Source: Neurospora tetrasperma FGSC 2508 | Taxonomy: Eukaryota > Ascomycota > Sordariomycetes > Sordariales > Sordariaceae | Length of the DNA: 64,000 nucleotides | NCBI RefSeq assembly: GCF_000213175.1 | Contig: NW_009799099.1 | Span: 2,332,123 to 2,396,122, forward strand | Direction of reading: 5' to 3' | Shown: in pieces, positions 54,617 to 64,000 of the stretch | Position numbering within the stretch: position 1 is the stretch's first letter | Layout: each line of letters starts with the position of its first letter | Position numbers and translations under genes: made by a program | The notes under the pieces: model-generated | Seen by the model: the letters and a program-made list of their open reading frames with translations, nothing else | Told to the model about the DNA's origin: nothing | Database searches by the model: none

Positions 54617-57432
54617 TTTGGCCGGGATCCTGACTTTTCTCCTGGGAGTTGAGGTGCTTCAGAAGAGTACAAACTCAGTGATGTTTAGAAGGAAGACAAC
54701 AGCCAACAAGCGAGTGATGTTGACGAGATAGGTAGATCGGGAGCAGCGAGCTGGGTTAGACAAGCATATGACAGTAAAGGTCAAGATGATGAGGAACCTG
54801 ATGTCGATGAAGAAGGAAGTCCAAAGTCGGAGAACAAGATCACCCTTTATAAGAGGGAACTTCCCCTTTCGAAGACCACTAGAGACATGGGCCCCAACGA
54901 GAGAGCTCCCAGGGATGGACGGCCATGGCTCCTATGATGACGAAGACGGCATATTGAAAATCCTCGATGCCCCCCCCCCCTCCCCGTTTCCGAACGTCCA
55001 GTCAGCCACTGGCACGACCTCGAGAACAAAGCATTTTCTGATTTTCACTATCGTATATAGCAAGCAATCAGTCGGGGCGTTGCGCAGCATAGCATGACAA
55101 CGTTACATACCCGAGGTAAGAGGAGCAAGTAGGTACCTATGTATGTACGCAATAGGCAGTGCTGTCTTGAAAAAGCTCTGCAAACAAAGGCCAAGTACTA
55201 AACACTCTGACAACTACCCTATCAGCACATTGTACGTGCGAGCGATTCCTAACCCGGCACTTACCTGACCTCGACGACCGAGCTGAACGATTTTTCGTCT
55301 TTCGATGCTAGAGCGTCAGGCTGGAGGCCGTTCACAACTCATTAGCGACACCATCGGCATGCCCTGAAGAAGAATAGGTCGCCGTTTACGGAGGGTCCAT
55401 GTTTACAAGAATAGAAATCAAAGCTCGATTAAGCTATGTGGGTTAGAAAGGTAATAGTTCTAGACCATGTTTTGCTCCCGGCAGTCAGGAGTCAAGAGCG
55501 GGCGGCCATCTGGAGTGTATCGCCTCTGGTCACTTAACTATAGTGCGTTCCTCAAGTATTTTTTTTTTTACCAGAACCGGTGCTCGACTGTAAAAGTCAT
55601 GAATGCTATATGGCTGTCTGCGGTCTTCAGGCAGAAGTCGCTGAAGTTGCTGGCGGTTTTCGTCTCAAACTAGGTAATATTCGTGATGCTATCGTCGAGT
55701 GTCTTGCAATCTCGGGCGGTATCTTTCCGCCGTCCCCGTCCTCGAATCTTTTTTGACCGCAATCGGAGTATAACACTAGACATTGCTACTACCACTACTG
55801 TCATAACTCTGTGTAGCCACTATCAGCTATCCACCACGAATGGGTATGCTCATGTTAGTTGATTGGAATGTGCCTATCACTATTGCAGGACTTAAGACCC
55901 AAAAGCAACTAAAAATACCAACGGCAGTGGCTTGGTCTTACTTATGTGGGCGGCGTGCTCGGCGCTCGGCACTCTGCCGAAAACGGCCCGCGAAGCATCA
56001 ACATGCCGATGACGTTGGTACGTACATAGCTACGGTCCGCAAACGGACTGACTGACTTTGGGACTTTCCGCTGGAGTTGTCCCTCTTTCGCACGCACCCG
56101 TATATTCAATAGTTGAGCTCCTTTCTACTTGACATTTTCTTCACATGCGTAAGTACCTGAGACGGTCTTTCTTCGGGTTATCTGATTTCCGAATGGGAAT
56201 CTTTTTCTTTTCTTCCTCAGTTAAAAAAAAAAAACATGTCTCTGTGATAACTGACTGGGATTTTGCTATGTATGTATGGGAGGTCGCTACAATATGCCTA
56301 CGGGAATGGGATCAGTGTTCAATTTTCTTGTCACTTCATATCCACACACTAAGAGAGTTAGGTCGCTCCCTCTATAAGCGCTCGAACCATGTTTCCTAAT
56401 CACCTGATGTGAAAGATATCGTAACTGGGAAAACGAGAAAAAGAAGAAGAAAAATATACGACGACACTTGGAAGAAAACAGATCAGACAAAATCATTTTG
56501 AAAAGCATCATTTGAAAAAAAAAAAGAACTTCAGAGTTACCTAGATTAATATGAATGGATCGGTGCATTTTATGCCCAAACCTCCCTCTTCCACCTTAAT
56601 CATGTCATTACATGTCGCTGTCCATTTCCTTATACATAAATATGGTTGGTACCACCTAGAACCGTCGAAAACCTCAAATACCCCTCTCCTCTATCAACGT
56701 TTCATTCATGATCATCATAATCTGATAACTGCCATCACAAGAAAAGAAAATGTCTTCTTAATCACCCGTGCCACCGTCATCGCTTGAAACCACAAGAGAG
56801 AGAAGAAAATTAAACAAAGAAACTTGAGAGAAACAAGAAATCATACAAGAATATATATAAGGTATGTAAACGTTTGAAAATCACAGCCCGCCCGCCCGCC
56901 CCTTTCTTCCCTTATGCTAGATTTCAAGTAGGGTTCTTGTTTTGTCATCACTTCCCCTGCACCTAGGTAAGCGCTGAACGGCTTAGGAAAATGCATGGAA
57001 AGGAGCGAGCTACAAGACAACGATAAGAGAAGTGGTATATGTAGCAAAGTTTTGTGAAATCGAACTCCGCCCTTCGAAAACAAAAGGGGACGACATGCCC
57101 AAGAAGAAAAAAAGAAAAAAAGAAAGGAGTGATGCCGATTTGGATGATGTGAATGTGGGTGTGTATGAGTGTAGGTGTCTTCGTCGTGGTTTCATCAGGT
57201 CATACTCTCATTGCCGTGTTCTCTTGTTGTTTCAGTTGTTTCGTTTCGTACCGCGTAACAAATTCGTATCGTAACCATGACCCTTCTTCTTCTTTTGGTA
57301 CCTTCATGATCAACATGATTCTATGACCTCTTGTCTTCTTTTCGTGGCGTTGGTGGTTCTTTTTTGTGCGCTCTGGTGACGGCTTCATGCATTTGTGTTT
57401 CTCATGCCCAATCAATTCCACAATCTTCAAAA
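54617..57432. other. Intergenic region before the 1225-residue gene stop
   Basis: About 2.8 kb of spacer with both flanking genes on the minus strand. It holds a C-run at about 54970-54981, T-run near 55560 and A-runs near 56223 and 56516. I find no gene, tRNA or structured RNA. Confidence 0.55.
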
Positions 57433-60400
57433 TCAGATAGGTGACCCCCTCCCTAACCTAGGCGGCGACCCCCTGACAGCAGGCGGTGACTGCCTCTGTC
57501 CCTGCTGCGGCTGAGGCTGACCCTGACTCATCGCAAAAATCTCTCTCCCTGTATCATGCTTGATCACCTCCCCCAACCCGTCCCTGACCACTCTTGGGTG
57601 ACTTATCGTCTTCCGCATCTCATCCCTCTTCCTCTCCTTCCGCTTCTCGCTCATCCTCCGCACAATGTTGACCTTTTCGTTCAAGACAGGTATAATCTTC
57701 TCGCTAAGACTGCCACGTCTTTTCATGGGCGGTGGTACAGGCGCGGCCGTAGTAGTAATGGGTGGGGATACAGACTGGCCGGTCGCAAAGGTGGATACAG
57801 ACGAGGGGGTTAGGGGTGGCGCTGCTGACATGGCAGCAGCGGGAGGAGGTGGTCGTTGGCGCTGGAAGAGAGCACCGTAGTTTCGACGGACGCGGGGCGG
57901 GTAGAAGCGTGGGTTTTCGGATGACATAGAGGGCCGGGTTGAGCTTGAGTCGGGCGAGATGGATGGTCGAGGAGGTGCTTCGGTAGAGATCGACGGTCGG
58001 GATGTATCCGATGGCGAGGAGATGGACGGTCTGGTGGGTCTTTCGGATGAGATGGATGGCCGTGCCATGGACTGTGCCATAGACTCGAGGCTTTGTCGGA
58101 TCTTCATGACCCGCAGATTACCGCTCGGCGTGCGTCGGATGGTCCGTTTGTCCCGGTCGGGCATGTCGCCGCTGTCTGTTGAGTATGTGGCGTCGTACTT
58201 TGAGCCGTTGCGCAGGGGCATGATGGCGAATGCCTTCTTCATCCGCTGGCTCAAGCTCCGCTTGAGCATCAGACCGGGCCGTTGGGGACGGTTGTCGATG
58301 GGCGGGTAGTCCCAGTGCTCCTCGTCTTCACTTCCGCTGTCGGAGAAATCAGATTGGTAGGATGGTCGCCAGTCGGGATGCAGTTTGTCTGGCTCGACGG
58401 GGGCGTCATCGGCCGTGAAGGACCTCTTCAGGTGGGGTCTCTTCAACCTACCGCTGCTGCCACCATCTGACTCGTAATTTTTGGTGTACTTTGACAAGGA
58501 AAATGTGCGAGTAAGGAAACCCGGACGAGTGCCAGTTGTCTCGGAGGTTCGGCGACGGCTCAGCTTCCGGCGGAGCATGGCGAATCCGCTCTCGGGTTTC
58601 GGCTCCCCTGACTCGGGCATGTCATCGTAGAAATTCCCAAGCTCCTTCTGTCTTTCCGTAGTAGGTGTCAGGCCAGAAGGCGTTGCCGGGATGAAGTTGA
58701 TGGCCGGTGGCGGTTTTGGGGGTGCTCTCGGGTTCCTCAAGGGGGAGAAATTGTCATCTTCCCTCGAGAGATCCTGTGGCGGTATTAGGGGATTTCCTTC
58801 GGCATCTGTTGCGGCAATGGCGGGGGTGGCCGTTGGAGGAAGCCTCTGACGATCCAACGAAGAGGCCTCGGACGGCTTGCTCGAGTGGTCTACAATCATC
58901 ACAGACGTGTTCTGATGCGTGTGGATGAGTATCGCCCTCGCTTCGGACACTTCGGCATGTGAGGCGCCCGTCTCGACGGAGGCTTGCGAGAAAGGTGTGT
59001 GTTGGACGGAATTCCTCTTGTTGTATTCGCAACTATGACGAGGACCTCCATCATCATTGTGATCAGCAGGAAAGCTACGCGGCGTTCGCGGGTCACTGTT
59101 GTCAAAGTTGCTTGACTGAATCGAAGGAGAGAACTTGATATTGATGGTTCCAGATTGGCGTCGCTCTGGCTCCAATTCATTTCCGTCAACCGTCTTGCGG
59201 TAGTGTCTGGAGGTATTTACCGGCTTCGGAGGTGGTCGCTTTTCCCTCTGTAGTCTCTCCACTGCCCGTTCAACCGTCTGCGAAGCCTTGTGTTGCTCAT
59301 AAAGCGCATCATGAGCTCGGAGGCTTTCGGCGGTGAGAGAGCCGGTCCTCGACACGTTGCGACTGGTAGGAGCGGAAAGAGATGATGACCGTCTAGGAAT
59401 ATACGGCGGAAAATCGGCCGTTCGCGGGTCGCCGGCTCGAGATCTGTCGGACTCAGAGATGGTCCGGCTGCGCCGCGGCTGGTCCATATATATGTCTATC
59501 GTAAAGTTGCTTGCGGATGCATATGATCGTCCAACAGAGCTCAGACTCTGGCTTCGCCGCGATCTCCGACTGCTCATTGAACGGAGAGAAGGAGGTCTTC
59601 CGTTGGACTTGAGAGAGGTTCGACGCTCTGGGACAATCACCACAGGAATTGACCCAGTTTTCCACACATCCCTTCGGGCTTTTCGGCTCGAGATCGAAGT
59701 GGTGGAAAAATAGCTTTCGCGAGGGGCGGCACCCAACTTTGGTTCTGGCGGTGGTGGTCGACGTTGAAACACGTCTGATGCCGGAACCAAAGCCGGAGCC
59801 GGAGTAGAAGCAAAAGAAGTGGTTGACGGAGCAAGATCAGAAACGGAATCTCGCAGAGGCAGAATAGGTTTGCGTACGTGTCGGAGAGTGTTGCGTCGCT
59901 GAGAACCCGTGTCATCACCGACGACTATTGTGCCCATAATTGTGGATGTGCCGGACTGGTTCGAGGTCGTAGAAAAGCGCCGTGTGTCCCCGCTCGTAGA
60001 TGGCTCCGAGAGAGGGAGGCCCCGTTGCTGTTCCTCGAGGTTCATGGCGCGTAGAGGCAGTACTCTTGTTGTCGCATTGGTTGTTGGTGTAACTGTCGTG
60101 GTGGTCGGTGGTCCCATAAACACTGAGTTGCGGTCTTTGGTTATATTCGAGCTGGGTGCAGCACGTCGCCTGCTGACAATCACATTCCTTTCCAAGTTTT
60201 CGTCCCATTCCTCTTCCACGTCTTCATCAGAATTCAAGTTCCCTCCCTGCGTTTCCTCGTCGCCCCACCCGCCGTCGTACGTGTCTCGCCCAAGCTGAAC
60301 TTCCCTCTCTGTTTCTGGCGTTAATCCATCTCCAACGCTTGAATTTACCCCGATATCAATGCCCAAACCTACAGTCTGCGGTTGCAACTTTACTCCTCTG

Positions 60401-61110
60401 TTAGCCTGACGAATGGTACTTCGCGACGTTCTTCTCGACGATATCTCGGGCCGCACAGTCGTATTTCCGTCATCTTCATTTCCTGGAGTGACAGGGACTT
60501 CAGGCGCTGTTCTAAAGGATTCCGATCTTGAGTCTATCGTTGTCGCATTGGACGGCATTCGACCATCGACGGCGAGCCGTGGCCGGGGCCGGGACTGGGC
60601 CTGGGCCTGGGCGTGAGTTTGAACCTGCAGATGGGGCCTGGCAGGCCGTCTGGGTGGTTCTGCAGCGGGCGGAGGGATTCTTTCAGGAGTCAGATTCGGA
60701 GTTGGCGGAGTACGTTGGTTCGGCGGCGTGGTCGGGAGACGTGGCTCAACATGCTGGACATTATCGGTGCTTTGCAGCGGACTGCCCGAGTTTGTTGGGC
60801 TTGACTGGTCTATCGACTTCATCGACTTGGCCGACGACGAGGCACGTGAATGGGCAGGCGGCGTCGGCGGCGGTTCGGGGCCGGCTGGTCGATGTCTTGA
60901 CCGCCGTAGCTGGGTAGTCCGCGAAGGCCGAGCGGGACTTGAGCTTCGCGAACCAGTCGACGACGCTGTACCCGGACGGGGCAAAACCTTGTGCCTTCTG
61001 AAGATGCGCTGTGGGCTTTCCGTTCCATCCGCATCTCGGATCATGACATAGTCTGCTTCAGAGTGAACCATATTGGGCAACATTGGCCCAGCATCAACAT
61101 TCCCTCTCAT
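57433..61110 (-). CDS. Large Ser/Arg/Pro-rich protein of unknown function
   Basis: An intronless 1225-residue protein. The first ATG is at 61110 (MRGNVDAGPMLPNMVHSEADYVM); an alternative start at codon 10 (MLPNMVHSE) is possible. Apart from the short conserved-looking N-terminus (SEADYVMIRDADG) it is mostly disordered, rich in Ser, Arg, Pro and Thr. I see repeats such as RPSISSERPTRPSISSP and RPSISPDSSSTRPSMSSE at about 1030-1080, and basic segments (GLMLKRSLSQRMKKAF). A proline-rich stretch (PPPPAAAM) is near 1110. No domain, signal peptide or membrane segment is recognised. The RS-rich composition suggests a phosphorylated scaffold, but that is a guess. Confidence 0.75.
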   Translation of the reverse strand: MRGNVDAGPMLPNMVHSEADYVMIRDADGTESPQRIFRRHKVLPRPGTASSTGSRSSSPARPSRTTQLRRSRHRPAGPEPPPTPPAHSRASSSAKSMKSIDQSSPTNSGSPLQSTDNVQHVEPRLPTTPPNQRTPPTPNLTPERIPPPAAEPPRRPARPHLQVQTHAQAQAQSRPRPRLAVDGRMPSNATTIDSRSESFRTAPEVPVTPGNEDDGNTTVRPEISSRRTSRSTIRQANRGVKLQPQTVGLGIDIGVNSSVGDGLTPETEREVQLGRDTYDGGWGDEETQGGNLNSDEDVEEEWDENLERNVIVSRRRAAPSSNITKDRNSVFMGPPTTTTVTPTTNATTRVLPLRAMNLEEQQRGLPLSEPSTSGDTRRFSTTSNQSGTSTIMGTIVVGDDTGSQRRNTLRHVRKPILPLRDSVSDLAPSTTSFASTPAPALVPASDVFQRRPPPPEPKLGAAPRESYFSTTSISSRKARRDVWKTGSIPVVIVPERRTSLKSNGRPPSLRSMSSRRSRRSQSLSSVGRSYASASNFTIDIYMDQPRRSRTISESDRSRAGDPRTADFPPYIPRRSSSLSAPTSRNVSRTGSLTAESLRAHDALYEQHKASQTVERAVERLQREKRPPPKPVNTSRHYRKTVDGNELEPERRQSGTINIKFSPSIQSSNFDNSDPRTPRSFPADHNDDGGPRHSCEYNKRNSVQHTPFSQASVETGASHAEVSEARAILIHTHQNTSVMIVDHSSKPSEASSLDRQRLPPTATPAIAATDAEGNPLIPPQDLSREDDNFSPLRNPRAPPKPPPAINFIPATPSGLTPTTERQKELGNFYDDMPESGEPKPESGFAMLRRKLSRRRTSETTGTRPGFLTRTFSLSKYTKNYESDGGSSGRLKRPHLKRSFTADDAPVEPDKLHPDWRPSYQSDFSDSGSEDEEHWDYPPIDNRPQRPGLMLKRSLSQRMKKAFAIMPLRNGSKYDATYSTDSGDMPDRDKRTIRRTPSGNLRVMKIRQSLESMAQSMARPSISSERPTRPSISSPSDTSRPSISTEAPPRPSISPDSSSTRPSMSSENPRFYPPRVRRNYGALFQRQRPPPPAAAMSAAPPLTPSSVSTFATGQSVSPPITTTAAPVPPPMKRRGSLSEKIIPVLNEKVNIVRRMSEKRKERKRDEMRKTISHPRVVRDGLGEVIKHDTGREIFAMSQGQPQPQQGQRQSPPAVRGSPPRLGRGSPI

Positions 61111-61184
61111 GACAACTCAAAAGGAAAGTGAGGCGAGTCTTGAAGATGTAACGAGTTGAATGTAACTTTTCTTCCTTTCTGTCT

Positions 61185-61212
61185 CTTCTTCTTCTTCTTC
61201 TTCTTCTTCTTC
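61185..61212 (+). repeat. (CTT)n tract upstream of the 1225-residue gene
   Basis: About nine CTT units lie about 75-100 bp upstream of the start codon, in the likely leader on the opposite strand (AAG units in the transcript). Confidence 0.85.
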
Positions 61213-63863
61213 TGCTTCAGTGTCAAGATCCAAGCCAGGGCGCGCGCATGTTGTGTGTATATGTGTAACTACAGGTGTGGACTTGGTAAGGCTTCGAATA
61301 ACTGGGAGACGTTTGCTTCTCGGGCCCCCTCCGGAAACGAAGACCCTTGAGGCTCAGCAGCAATGCCGAGTGGCTACCTCTCTCTGTAAGTCGGCGTCGG
61401 GTACCTTGCGTTGGGTACAGGCCTTTCTGAAACACAGACAAGTGGCTCTGATGAAAACCTTCCCGGCTGGTTTGTGCTGGCAGGCTGGGCGCAGGAGAGA
61501 CGGGCACGACTTGGGAGACTGGGGATGCTGGTGAGTGGTAGAAACAAGCAGTGGCCGCAGTTTCATGACCGGCCTTTTTGGTGCAAAGCCGGTGGAGGCA
61601 ACGGCTCCCGTCACCAATCGCGCCGTCAACAGCGGTGGCAGTGGGAGCAGCGGCAGTAGCAGCAAGCAAGCACTCAACAGGGCTCGATGGGGAGAAGACT
61701 CCACGAGACAAGCTAGACACTCTGTGCTATCAGGTCCCGGCGCATGGTGCAAAGGGGAGGAAAACAAATAGGCTCAATTCCAGCCTCTTGAGTGGGGCGG
61801 GTCCGTCCTATGAATGGTATACAAGATCTGACGTCTGATTGTTCGGAACGGCAGACAGGTCGGCGATGAGTGGCAAAGTGTTGTTGTGGCTCGTCGTGGT
61901 CGAAGCAATGGATGGACTCGAAACTCGGGAGATGTGGAAAAGGGAAAGGGCAGGGCACGCTGGCTTGTTTGAATGTTTGGCAGTGAATGGGCCTCGATGG
62001 TTTGAATGGCCTGGATGGATGGATGCGCTTCGCTGGGCCCAGGCTGGATGGCGATGAGGCGGCTTAATGGTCGATGATTGGCTGGGAATATGACGCAGCA
62101 GGAAATACGAATAGGGATGGGGATATGGAAATGGAAATAGCCACAGCAAACTCGATCTGGACTTGTGTTTATTTTTTTCGCTGGACGGGTCTGACGGGTC
62201 TTTTCTGCAGGTCGCGAGATGGAGCAGCTGTCTAGAGCACGCAGTCTAAACTGGCAAGACGTTCTATGACTGGCACAGCTGGCAGAATGGATCCAGATCA
62301 TGAAAATCAGACAGTGATAATTCGATGCGAGTCGTTGACCGTACTTTGGGTGTTCTGCGATGCTGACCCTGGTTGCCTGGCTAACGCTGTTTTCTCGGGG
62401 TAGACGGGAACGGGAACTGAATCGTTGTTGGAGCTGTCGTCGTTACGTGGTTAGAGTTGCCAAGAGGATGGAACGATGATGATTTGGAAGACGGAAGAGA
62501 AACAAAGAGGCAAAAACAATAATGACTTGCACATGGGAATTTCGTAGGGCGATCAGAGACCCTGGTCCGGGTCTTTCAGTTCCTTTCGTTACTTTACAAG
62601 CAGGGAAATGGTTCCGTCTGCCGCCCCAGATTCCAGATTCTCCGTCCATCGAGCGGCACCACTTTACCACATGTAAAGTGCCTGAACTTCCTGTGAGGTA
62701 CGCATGTGTACAGAAATGACAATCCAACCTCGAGAATGGAACAAGTGTTGTCAGTCAGTCAGTGGCACCCCCTTTTGGTGCAACGGTGGATGCCCGGAGA
62801 CGGATGGACAGATAGATGGTGGACCACTGCATGTTCCATCCGTGCCATCCACACTGGATGGGATGGGACGAAAGCGCCCGTCTCCTCTCGTCTCCTCTTC
62901 CGGTCACCTAGTCCTCTTGTTGTTCTTCTTCTTTGCGGCGTCGCGCCTCAACAAAAACTGGCACCTGCGCCTCCCCTTTTTCCTCCTGCTGCTTGTGCAT
63001 CTATCTGTACCATTTTCTGCTGAAATTCATCATCATCCTCTTAGCTTCTCCGTTTCCCAGCCTCCTCAGACCTCGGTTCGGTGCTGGCCGTCCGGGTCAT
63101 GTATTGCCGCCCTCACCGTCGTCGAGCTAGGTCGGCTCCTCGAGCTAGTACTATACTGCGGTAGCTTGCTAGGCTCTTCAGGTACCAGATGGATGAAAGT
63201 CGGGGTATGTAAAGACTACTGAAGTCTGAAACGAAACCTTTGTCGAATCAAACCACCCAGGTGGAGGTAGCCCCCACAGCCCCTCCCGTTGTCTGTGCGC
63301 AGTCTTGGAAGTACACATCGATGTACCTGTAATGGTCGGCAGGCAACCTACAACCCGACCGCTATAAACCTCCGGTTCAAAAAAGGTAAAACACCACTGA
63401 CAAAACCAAAACCAAAACCAAAACCCAGCTGCGCATCGGCCAGACCGTCGGGTTGCCTTGTAGGCTAAAGCAATCAGGAGGCTCATGGCGACCGATTCGA
63501 TTCGATGCCGTGAGACGCAATATGCCCGACCATGTCCCGGCCAAGGTGAACAGCCCCCCGGAACAAAGGTCCAGACCGGGGCGGAGCACCTTACATCGAT
63601 ACCCGACCTGCCGGTTTTCCATCTTTTACCATGCCATGATCGCGACGACCAAGGCGACCGCGGCGACAGCGGCATCGACAACAACCATCAACGGCGCTGG
63701 AAGCCATACATACCTCCAAGAGCCCCGGTCTAGTGAGACAATGACTGCGTCTTCAGCTGGCACAGTCCTCCCTCAGACACTTACCTGCACGCGTAGTGTA
63801 GAGATGGTGCAGATCATGAGCAACGAATGAGATATCAACTCCCGTGTTCGGCTCCGTTCAGAT

Positions 63864-63885
63864 GCTGCTGCTGCTGCTGCTGCTG
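63864..63885 (+). repeat. (GCT)7 microsatellite near the right edge
   Basis: Seven GCT units followed by G. If a minus-strand reading is used they would encode a run of Ala or Ser, but no gene is supported here. Confidence 0.85.
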
Positions 63886-64000
63886 AGGACCTGAGGTTGG
63901 GAGCAGACGGTTCGAATGGCTCGAATGGCCTGGCAGATTTCCTGGACTGGTGTTGCAAAGGAAGAAGCTCCGAGAGGTCAACAGAAGATGAGTGACATGA

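Larger units (their letters stand above)
61111..64000. other. Right-end spacer, 2.9 kb, no gene supported
   Basis: It begins with the promoter and leader of the 1225-residue gene, including a (CTT)n tract at about 61185-61212. A C/T-rich stretch at about 62880-63060 and a (GCT)7 run at about 63864-63885 follow. Frames on both strands have no recognisable domain. A gene may begin beyond the right edge. Confidence 0.5.

Noticed and set aside
63453-63830. A 125-codon plus-strand frame near the right edge
   Set aside because: It shows Thr/Ala low complexity and no domain. A gene beyond the edge is possible but cannot be shown.
63905-63930. A GGTTCGAAT-like string that recalls a tRNA B box
   Set aside because: No matching A box, acceptor stem or cloverleaf could be folded around it.
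1-64000. Transposons, virus-like elements and CRISPR arrays
   Set aside because: I saw no transposase, reverse transcriptase or capsid-like sequence, no long terminal repeats and no spaced direct repeats. A formal repeat search was not possible.

Overview
The window is nuclear DNA of a filamentous ascomycete, most likely a Sordariaceae member (Neurospora or Sordaria type). The evidence is short spliceosomal introns (about 50-110 bp, GTRNGT donors, CTNAC-like branch sites, YAG acceptors), C-biased third positions in real genes, long intergenic spacers, and proteins typical of Pezizomycotina. The species is inferred from gene character only. I found no transposon, virus-like element, rRNA, tRNA or CRISPR array.

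I support about 20 genes. Left part (1-28 kb): the 5' end of a DED1-type RNA helicase (-); 20S proteasome beta-4 subunit (-) divergent from the U3 snoRNP protein RRP9 (+); a Ulp2-type SUMO protease (-); a small two-exon protein with a Prp3_C/DUF1115-like domain (-) divergent from an unusual third-type ATP-dependent DNA ligase (+); a 2-oxoglutarate/Fe(II) dioxygenase (-) divergent from the INO80 subunit IES1 (+), which is followed by a decayed zinc-finger segment; and SEC39 (-) divergent from the twin-CX9C complex I subunit NDUFS5 (+).

Middle part (29-47 kb): a fungal DUF7918-like protein (-), an OXNAD1-like oxidoreductase (-), a SUR7/PalI membrane protein (+), a MOT1-type molybdate transporter (+), a four-helix membrane protein with a long disordered N-terminus (-), and a very large FHA/forkhead factor of the FHL1 type (+).

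Right part (48-64 kb): a GPI-anchored GH16 beta-glucanase (-), a weak candidate small secreted peptide (-), a GPI-type Ser/Thr/Ala-rich secreted protein (-), a 1225-residue Ser/Arg-rich unknown (-), and about 2.9 kb with no gene I can defend.

The genes are mostly housekeeping: ribosome biogenesis (RRP9, FHL1), translation (DED1), proteolysis and SUMO (PRE1, Ulp2), chromatin and DNA repair (IES1, ligase), trafficking (SEC39), respiration (NDUFS5) and cell wall (GH16, GPI proteins). They look like independent transcription units, several in divergent pairs, not a biosynthetic cluster. The points most worth a second look are the third DNA ligase and its divergent small Prp3_C-like partner, the zinc-finger relic fused in frame behind the IES1 stop, the proteasome start codon split by an intron, the SUMO-interacting motifs of Ulp2, and an unnamed helical domain inside FHL1.
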